Of a stretch of 64,000 nt of DNA, positions 58,131-64,000 are shown in pieces. The translations under genes were made by a program, and so were the position numbers. Position 1 is the first letter of the stretch; each line of letters starts with the position of its first letter. Location of the stretch: the NCBI GenBank assembly GCA_947586255.1, contig CANPXP010000001.1, forward strand, positions 1-64,000. The letters run 5' to 3'. This DNA is from an uncultured Lachnospiraceae bacterium. GTDB lineage: Bacteria > Bacillota > Clostridia > Lachnospirales > Lachnospiraceae. The notes under the pieces were generated by a model. The model worked only from the letters and a program-made list of their open reading frames with translations, had not been told where the DNA came from and ran no database searches.

Positions 58131-60230
58131 ATGGAAGAGATGGAAGAGATCGGTAAAATCAAACTGGATCTGACCCATTATCCGGGGGAAGACTATTACT
58201 GCGACGGCGAGGTGGAGGACGAGCTGTTAGATATCGCGCGAAATTACGCCGCGGTGGAATACCGGCGTATTATCGAGGAGAGAAAGAGCTGGCCCATCCT
58301 GTATCATCTGTCCGAACAGCGGGAAAATATCGTGGAGTGGCTTCCGATTACCGGCGACATGAAGGTGCTGGAGGTCGGAGCGGGCTGCGGCGCGATCACC
58401 GGGGCGCTGGCCAGAAAGGCCGGGGAAGTGACCTGCATCGATCTGTCCCGCAAGCGGAGCCGGATCAACGCCTATCGGCATATGGACGCGGATAACGTAA
58501 CGATTCACGTGGGGAATTTTCAGGATGTGGAGCCTGATCTGCCCTGCGATTTTGATTATATATGCCTGATCGGCGTCTTCGAGTATGCGCAGGCGTATAT
58601 ACAGTCCGAGATGCCCTATGAGGATTTTCTGAAAATTATCCGGAAACATGTGAAAGCGGACGGGCATATCGCAATCGCCATCGAGAACAAATTTGGCCTG
58701 AAATATTGGGCGGGCTGCAAGGAAGACCATCTGGGGACATATTTCAGCAGTCTGGAGAACTATCCGGAAGGTGGCGTGGTGAGGACGTTTACGGCGGACG
58801 GTCTTCGGAAGATCGCGGCCGCGTGCGGCTACGAGAAGGCGCAGATGTATTATCCCTATCCGGATTACAAGTTTATGACATGTCTGTACTCTGACGACAG
58901 ACTGCCCGAGCAGGGGGAGCTGTCCTCTAATTTGCGGAACTTCGACAGAGAGCGACTGCGTCTGTTTGATGAGAAAAGGGTGTTTGACACGATCCTGCAG
59001 GAAGGGCAGTTTTCGCTTTTCTCCAATTCCTATATGATGCTTCTCGGTCCGGAGCTGGAGGAGCGGTATGTGAAGTATTCGGGCGACAGAGCGCCGGAAT
59101 TTCGCATCAAGACGGTTCTTCGGCAGACGCCGGATGGAAAAATTGTAGAAAAACATCCGTTATGCCATGAGGCGCGGCAGCATATCGAGAGGACGGCGCT
59201 GCTGTATGAGCGGCTGAGCGAGCGCTATGCGGGCAGCGGTCTGGCTGTCAACGAGTGCAGCCTGGTGTCCGCGGACGGAGCAAAAAGCCTGCCCTATCTG
59301 CGGCTTGCCTATGTGGAGGGGCGGACGCTGGCAGAACTTATGGACGCATGTCTTGCCCGCGGCGATGCGGAAGGTTTTCGGGACTTGTTTGCGGAATATC
59401 TGAGGAGAATATCTGTCGGCGAGGAGGAGAAGATTGCCGATTACGACCTGATTTTTGCCAATATTATCGTTCCGGACAATAAAAATAACGGGCGATATAG
59501 TAATAACGCATGGAATGTTATAGACTGTGAATGGAGCTTCGAGAGGGTGATTGAAACGAAGCAGATCGCTTTTCGGGCGATCTACTGCTACCTTCTGGAA
59601 GACGAAAAAAGGAACTCATTAAATCTTGATTTAATATTGGAAACGCTACATCTGGACCAGTCTGAGGCGGAGCAGTACCGCAGACAGGAGGCCGCGTTTC
59701 AGAATTATGTGACGGGCAAAGGCATGTCCATGGACCAGCTGCGGGAAGCGATCGGCCAGCCGGTCTATACGGTGGAGGCTTTCTGCGCGGGGCAGGAGTC
59801 GTCCGCCCGGGAGGATCGCATACAGATCTATGAGGATACGGGACGCGGCTTCTCGGAGGAGCAGTCGTTTTTCCCGGAGGATACGGGAGAACAGGTACGC
59901 GTCACGAAAGAGGGCCTGACGGAGCTTGCGGTCACGATTGCCGGGGGCAGGAGCGCTCTGCGGGTGGATCCCTGCGCTTCCCGCTGTCTCGTCTATATCC
60001 GCACAGTCAGCTGGAACGGGACTCCTGTGCCGTGGAAAAACAAGCAGATACAGACCAACGGCTGCAGAGTGGGAGAGGGCGTCTATGTCTTTGCGGAGCC
60101 GGACCCGAATATCACCATCTCGCTGGCCGGACTTATGCAGGAGGAGCGGAATCTTCTGCAGATGCAGATGGAAGTGACCAGGCTGCCGGAGGGAACGGCG
60201 CAGCACATGCGGAAAAGAGGACTGTTTTAG
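58131..60230 (+). CDS. 699-aa SAM methyltransferase fused to a putative kinase-like domain
   Basis: MKVLEVGAGCGAITGALARKAGEVTCIDLS (motif I); later YLRLAYVEGRTLAELMD...DYDLIFANIIV...WNVIDCEWSF. Confidence 0.8.
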   Translation: MEEMEEIGKIKLDLTHYPGEDYYCDGEVEDELLDIARNYAAVEYRRIIEERKSWPILYHLSEQRENIVEWLPITGDMKVLEVGAGCGAITGALARKAGEVTCIDLSRKRSRINAYRHMDADNVTIHVGNFQDVEPDLPCDFDYICLIGVFEYAQAYIQSEMPYEDFLKIIRKHVKADGHIAIAIENKFGLKYWAGCKEDHLGTYFSSLENYPEGGVVRTFTADGLRKIAAACGYEKAQMYYPYPDYKFMTCLYSDDRLPEQGELSSNLRNFDRERLRLFDEKRVFDTILQEGQFSLFSNSYMMLLGPELEERYVKYSGDRAPEFRIKTVLRQTPDGKIVEKHPLCHEARQHIERTALLYERLSERYAGSGLAVNECSLVSADGAKSLPYLRLAYVEGRTLAELMDACLARGDAEGFRDLFAEYLRRISVGEEEKIADYDLIFANIIVPDNKNNGRYSNNAWNVIDCEWSFERVIETKQIAFRAIYCYLLEDEKRNSLNLDLILETLHLDQSEAEQYRRQEAAFQNYVTGKGMSMDQLREAIGQPVYTVEAFCAGQESSAREDRIQIYEDTGRGFSEEQSFFPEDTGEQVRVTKEGLTELAVTIAGGRSALRVDPCASRCLVYIRTVSWNGTPVPWKNKQIQTNGCRVGEGVYVFAEPDPNITISLAGLMQEERNLLQMQMEVTRLPEGTAQHMRKRGLF

Positions 60231-60233
60231 AAG

Positions 60234-62606
60234 ATGAGAGGACGGACGGAGCGCTATGACTGGGCCGCATACTACGCGGCGGCATACGAGAGCGAGCGAA
60301 AAAAGAATAACGTGCTGGCGGGGCAGATTGCGGATGTCGAGCGCCGGACGGCGGATCTGCGGGACAATCTGAACCGCATTTATGCCAGTCCCTTTTGGCG
60401 CGCGACGGTGCCCTTTCGCAGATTGTACCATAAGCTCATGGACCGCGCGGACAGTCCGGACGCCGGGGAGAGCGGCGCTTCTGCAGATCTGCGCATGCTG
60501 AGCTATCGGGAGGAGCTGCGAAGACAGAGCGATCCCTATACGGAGTGGATCAAAGAAGAGAACGAACGTTATGATAACGTGTGTGACGATAAAGAAATTT
60601 TGGTGGAAGGCTGGCGGTCGATTCGGATTCCGGACTCGGACATCATGCTGCTGACGTACGGAAAAGGTATCGTAGACAGGCGTGCGATTTTCGAGATTAA
60701 ATCTTGTTTTAACAAAAACCACTCCTGTAAAGTCGCCTATGCGGATGAGGATTTTTATTGGGAGGATACTTCCCGACGTATGCATCCATGGTTCAAACCG
60801 TGTTATTCTCCGGACACGCTGCTGGCCTTCAACTATTGGGGACATCTGGTGGCAGTGAGCGCGGAGCTCCTGTCGGAGGCGCTGGCCGGAGAAGAGCCTG
60901 CGGGCAGAAAGGACGGCGCCGCGCAGGCAGTGCGATTCTATGAGTTGTGCCTGCGTCTGGAAGAGGCCGTGCAGCGCAGGTGCAGACTGGACGGTACGGA
61001 CTGGCAGGACGGCATATGTCATATCGACAGTGTCCTCTATCATCAGGCTTATGAACCGACGGGCGAGACTGCCGCTGCCTTGTCAGCTTGCGCGGACCCG
61101 GAAGAGCGATTCGGAATCGCAAGGCGCAGTCTGGCGGCCGAGCTGGAGGAGGGAAAATATCTGTCCGGAGCGGGAGAGGACAGCGCCGCGGTGCGGGAGG
61201 CCGCTCTTGGCAGAAGAGGCGTCAAGGGAGTTCTGGAAAGCGGCCGTGAGCCGGGAATCCTCCATATTGTATATGACACGTCGATATCGGGCAGAGAGCG
61301 GTGCGCCAGAGCGCAGAGCGAAGACCGGCACATACCGCCGCACCATGCCGTGTCCGTCGTGATTCTCTCCAAGGACCATCCGCAGGTGCTGGAGCGCTGT
61401 CTCGCGACGTTCCGTGAGAAGACGGACTACGCCTATTATGAGTGGATCGTCGTGGATAACGGCAGCAGCGCGGCCAACCGCGAAGCGATGGAGAAGCTGC
61501 GGGAGAAATACGGATTTACCTATTTATATGAAGAGATGGACTTCAATTTTTCCAGAATGTGCAATCTGGGGGCCGCCAGGGCGACCGGAGATCTGTTGCT
61601 GTTCATGAATGACGATGTGGAAATCATAGAGCACAGCTGGCTGCGGCGCATGGCGGGACAGGCGCTGCAGCCATACACGGGGGCGGTGGGCGCCAAGCTG
61701 TGGTATGCCGGCACGCAGAAGATCCAGCACGCCGGGATTACCAACATGGAAATTGGTCCGTCCCATAAGCTGATTACCTTTCAGGACGACAGAGATTACT
61801 ATTATGGCCGTAATGAAGTGGCTTATAATATGGTGGGCGTGACGGCGGCGTGCCTGATGGTCGGCAGGGAGAAGTACACGGAGGTGGGCGGTTTCGACGA
61901 GACGATGCCGGTAGCCTACAATGATGTGGACTTCTGCTTTAAGCTGCTGGAGGCAGGGTATTACAATGTGCAGCGAAACGACGCGGTGTTGTATCACCAT
62001 GAGTCCCTCAGCCGCGGTCTGGACGAACAGGATGAGGGCAAGTGGGAGCGCCTGCTGGCGGAGAAGGAAGCGCTGTACGCCAGACATCCGCAGATGCGGG
62101 GCCGGGACGCTTTCTATCACAGGGCGCTGATCGACAACGCCTCCGATTACAGCTGTAATTATAAATTTGACTACGAGGAACATCTGCGGGCCGTGGCGCC
62201 GGAGGCGTTGGATGCGAAGCTTTTCAGAAAGGCGAAGCCGAACCGCCTGCGCCTGACGGTGGATCGGGCCGAGATACAGCACAAGATTCATGCCGACGAG
62301 GAGGACATTCTCTGGATCATGGGCTGGAGCTATGTGCCTTCGGCGGACAACGCCCTCTATGACAGGCGCGTCCTGCTGCAGCGGACGGAGAGTGACGGCG
62401 CGGGCTACACGGCCGTTCCGTTCAACTGGCACCGGGAGGATGTGGAGAAGATTCTCCCGGAGGAGCGGCATATCGGTCTGGCAGGTTTTGTGCTCCGCCT
62501 GTCCCGCGCCGGTCTGACGCCCGGAACATACCGGATCGGTATGCTGTGCACGGACGGGCAGGGCGACAGGTTGATCGCGTGGAGCGGGACGGAGTGTGTG
62601 ATCTAG
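60234..62606 (+). CDS. GT2 glycosyltransferase, multidomain (790 aa)
   Basis: VSVVILSKDHPQVLERCLATFREKTDYAYYEWIVVDNGSS, LLFMNDDVEI, GVTAACLMVGREKYTEVGGFDETMPVAYNDVDFCFKL; N-terminal coiled segment. Confidence 0.92.
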   Translation: MRGRTERYDWAAYYAAAYESERKKNNVLAGQIADVERRTADLRDNLNRIYASPFWRATVPFRRLYHKLMDRADSPDAGESGASADLRMLSYREELRRQSDPYTEWIKEENERYDNVCDDKEILVEGWRSIRIPDSDIMLLTYGKGIVDRRAIFEIKSCFNKNHSCKVAYADEDFYWEDTSRRMHPWFKPCYSPDTLLAFNYWGHLVAVSAELLSEALAGEEPAGRKDGAAQAVRFYELCLRLEEAVQRRCRLDGTDWQDGICHIDSVLYHQAYEPTGETAAALSACADPEERFGIARRSLAAELEEGKYLSGAGEDSAAVREAALGRRGVKGVLESGREPGILHIVYDTSISGRERCARAQSEDRHIPPHHAVSVVILSKDHPQVLERCLATFREKTDYAYYEWIVVDNGSSAANREAMEKLREKYGFTYLYEEMDFNFSRMCNLGAARATGDLLLFMNDDVEIIEHSWLRRMAGQALQPYTGAVGAKLWYAGTQKIQHAGITNMEIGPSHKLITFQDDRDYYYGRNEVAYNMVGVTAACLMVGREKYTEVGGFDETMPVAYNDVDFCFKLLEAGYYNVQRNDAVLYHHESLSRGLDEQDEGKWERLLAEKEALYARHPQMRGRDAFYHRALIDNASDYSCNYKFDYEEHLRAVAPEALDAKLFRKAKPNRLRLTVDRAEIQHKIHADEEDILWIMGWSYVPSADNALYDRRVLLQRTESDGAGYTAVPFNWHREDVEKILPEERHIGLAGFVLRLSRAGLTPGTYRIGMLCTDGQGDRLIAWSGTECVI

Positions 62607-62645
62607 GCGCGCGGGAGGCTGCGGGCCGGAGAGGGAACCGGATAT

Positions 62646-64000
62646 ATGGAATCGAGAGGGCAGGGACAGATGACGGACGAGGAGAGGCTCCGCTATTATA
62701 GAGAGGCGTACGGACGGGAACGGCTGAAGGGCGAAACCCTTGCGGGCAAGCTCGCCGCCGCGAGACAGGAGGAGGCGCAGCTTGCCGGGCGGCTGGACCG
62801 TATCAAGGGAAGCGCCCTCTGGCGCGTGTCCAAGCCGCTTCGCATGGCGGTGCACTGGGCGAGAAGGACCGGGGAGCGGCTCGGCTATTATGGAAGCGTC
62901 AGGGGCGTTCTGCGCAAGCTGAATGCCAAGAGCATCGAGCGAAAGGCGCGCGCAAGGCACGGAACGGCCAGCTTTCCGGATGCGGAGGAGGCGGCGCGGC
63001 AGGGCAAGGAAGTTTTTGCCAGAAAGATAAAGTTCAGTATCCTGATGCCGCTATACAATACGCCGGAGAAATTCCTGCGGCAGGCCATCGATTCGGTCAG
63101 GGCGCAGACCTATGCGAACTGGCAGTTGTGCATGGCGGACGGCTCGGATGCGCAGCACGCCGCCGTGGGGGCGATCTGCAGGGAATACATGGAGAAGGAC
63201 GCGCGGATTGTTTACCGAAAACTTCCAAAGAATGAAGGGATATCGGGCAATACGAACGCCTGTCTCGCCATGGCCGACGGCGACTATGTCGCCCTCTTTG
63301 ATCATGACGACGTGCTGCATCCCAGCGTGCTGTATGAGTACATGAAAGCGATCTGCGATCAGGGGGCGGACTATATCTACTGTGATGAGGCGACCTTCCG
63401 GGGCAACAAGACGATCGATCACATGATTACGCTGCACTTTAAGCCGGATTTTGCGCCGGACAATCTGCGGGCCAACAACTATATCTGTCATTTCAGCGCG
63501 TTCGACCGCAATCTGGCGGCGGGCGTCAATCTGTTCCGCCCGGAGTTTGACGGCAGTCAGGACCATGACGCGATTCTGCGGCTGACGAGCCGGGCGAAAT
63601 GTATCGTACATGTGCCGAAGCTGCTCTACTACTGGCGCTCCCACGCCGGCAGCGTGGCCGCCGACATCAACGCCAAGAGCTATGCCATCGAGGCGGCCAA
63701 GGGCGCGGTGGCGGCACATCTGCGGGACCAGGGCTTTGAAAATTTCGAGATACTCTCCACCAAGGCGTTTGAGACGATCTTTCAGATTAAGTACGAGATC
63801 AAGGGCGAGCCGCTTGTGAGCATCATTATTCCCAACAAGGACCACAGAGAAGATCTGGAGCGCTGCATCACCTCTATTATGGAAAAGAGCAGTTACGGCC
63901 GCTATGAGATCATCGTGGCGGAGAACAACAGCACGACGGAGGAGATTTTCGACTATTACAGGAAAATACAGGAAAATCCCAATGTCAGAGTGCTGCGGTA
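62646..64000 (+). CDS. GT2 glycosyltransferase, tandem GT2 domains, truncated by window end
   Basis: My translation from ATG 62646: MESRGQGQMTDEERLRYYREAYGRER...FSILMPLYNTPEKFLRQAIDSVRAQTYANWQLCMADGS...FDHDD...PLVSIIIPNKDHREDLERCITSIME; open to 64000. Confidence 0.9.
   Translation, partial: MESRGQGQMTDEERLRYYREAYGRERLKGETLAGKLAAARQEEAQLAGRLDRIKGSALWRVSKPLRMAVHWARRTGERLGYYGSVRGVLRKLNAKSIERKARARHGTASFPDAEEAARQGKEVFARKIKFSILMPLYNTPEKFLRQAIDSVRAQTYANWQLCMADGSDAQHAAVGAICREYMEKDARIVYRKLPKNEGISGNTNACLAMADGDYVALFDHDDVLHPSVLYEYMKAICDQGADYIYCDEATFRGNKTIDHMITLHFKPDFAPDNLRANNYICHFSAFDRNLAAGVNLFRPEFDGSQDHDAILRLTSRAKCIVHVPKLLYYWRSHAGSVAADINAKSYAIEAAKGAVAAHLRDQGFENFEILSTKAFETIFQIKYEIKGEPLVSIIIPNKDHREDLERCITSIMEKSSYGRYEIIVAENNSTTEEIFDYYRKIQENPNVRVLR

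Noticed and set aside
1-64000. Mobile elements, tRNAs, rRNAs
   Set aside because: No transposase or integrase motifs, att-like tRNA sequences or rRNA signatures recognised by reading; a tRNAscan/ISfinder run would be needed to exclude them formally.

Overview
The window is one very large surface-glycan (exopolysaccharide, capsule or secondary cell-wall polymer) locus, about 50 genes, probably from a Clostridia/Lachnospiraceae-type Firmicute (inferred from protein style and GH25 surface proteins, not proven). Left part: glycosyltransferases (GTs), a methyltransferase, a DegT aminotransferase, a PglK/MsbA-like ABC flippase, a CMP-nonulosonate (NeuA/NeuB/NeuC-type) pathway, an orphan CBS-domain protein and a VTC/DUF4956 pair. 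Middle: UDP-glucose dehydrogenase and a UDP-glucuronate epimerase-like enzyme, GtrB/GtrA-type lipid-sugar components, many large polytopic GT-C-like membrane proteins, three MBOAT O-acyltransferases, at least five SGNH-type proteins, an FkbH/acyl-carrier-protein pair, a VOC protein, a radical SAM/SPASM protein and an FAD oxidoreductase. Right: two membrane-anchored GH25 proteins (one with an extreme Asp/Glu/Tyr-rich cytoplasmic tail), rfbB/A/C, a Wzm/Wzt ABC exporter, a 699-aa fusion (methyltransferase plus a possible kinase-like fold), and long GT2 proteins, the last running off the window. Most interesting candidates: (1) an FkbH-ACP-MBOAT-SGNH set that looks like a Dlt-type acylation system loading a glyceryl rather than D-alanyl group; (2) a WbdD-like chain terminator next to a Wzt with a C-terminal glycan-binding-type domain; (3) a C9 tract at codons 11-14 of a membrane protein gene, a candidate phase-variation switch; (4) a DUF6077-like gene split by one in-frame TAG. 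All family calls come from reading the sequence; no database search was run.
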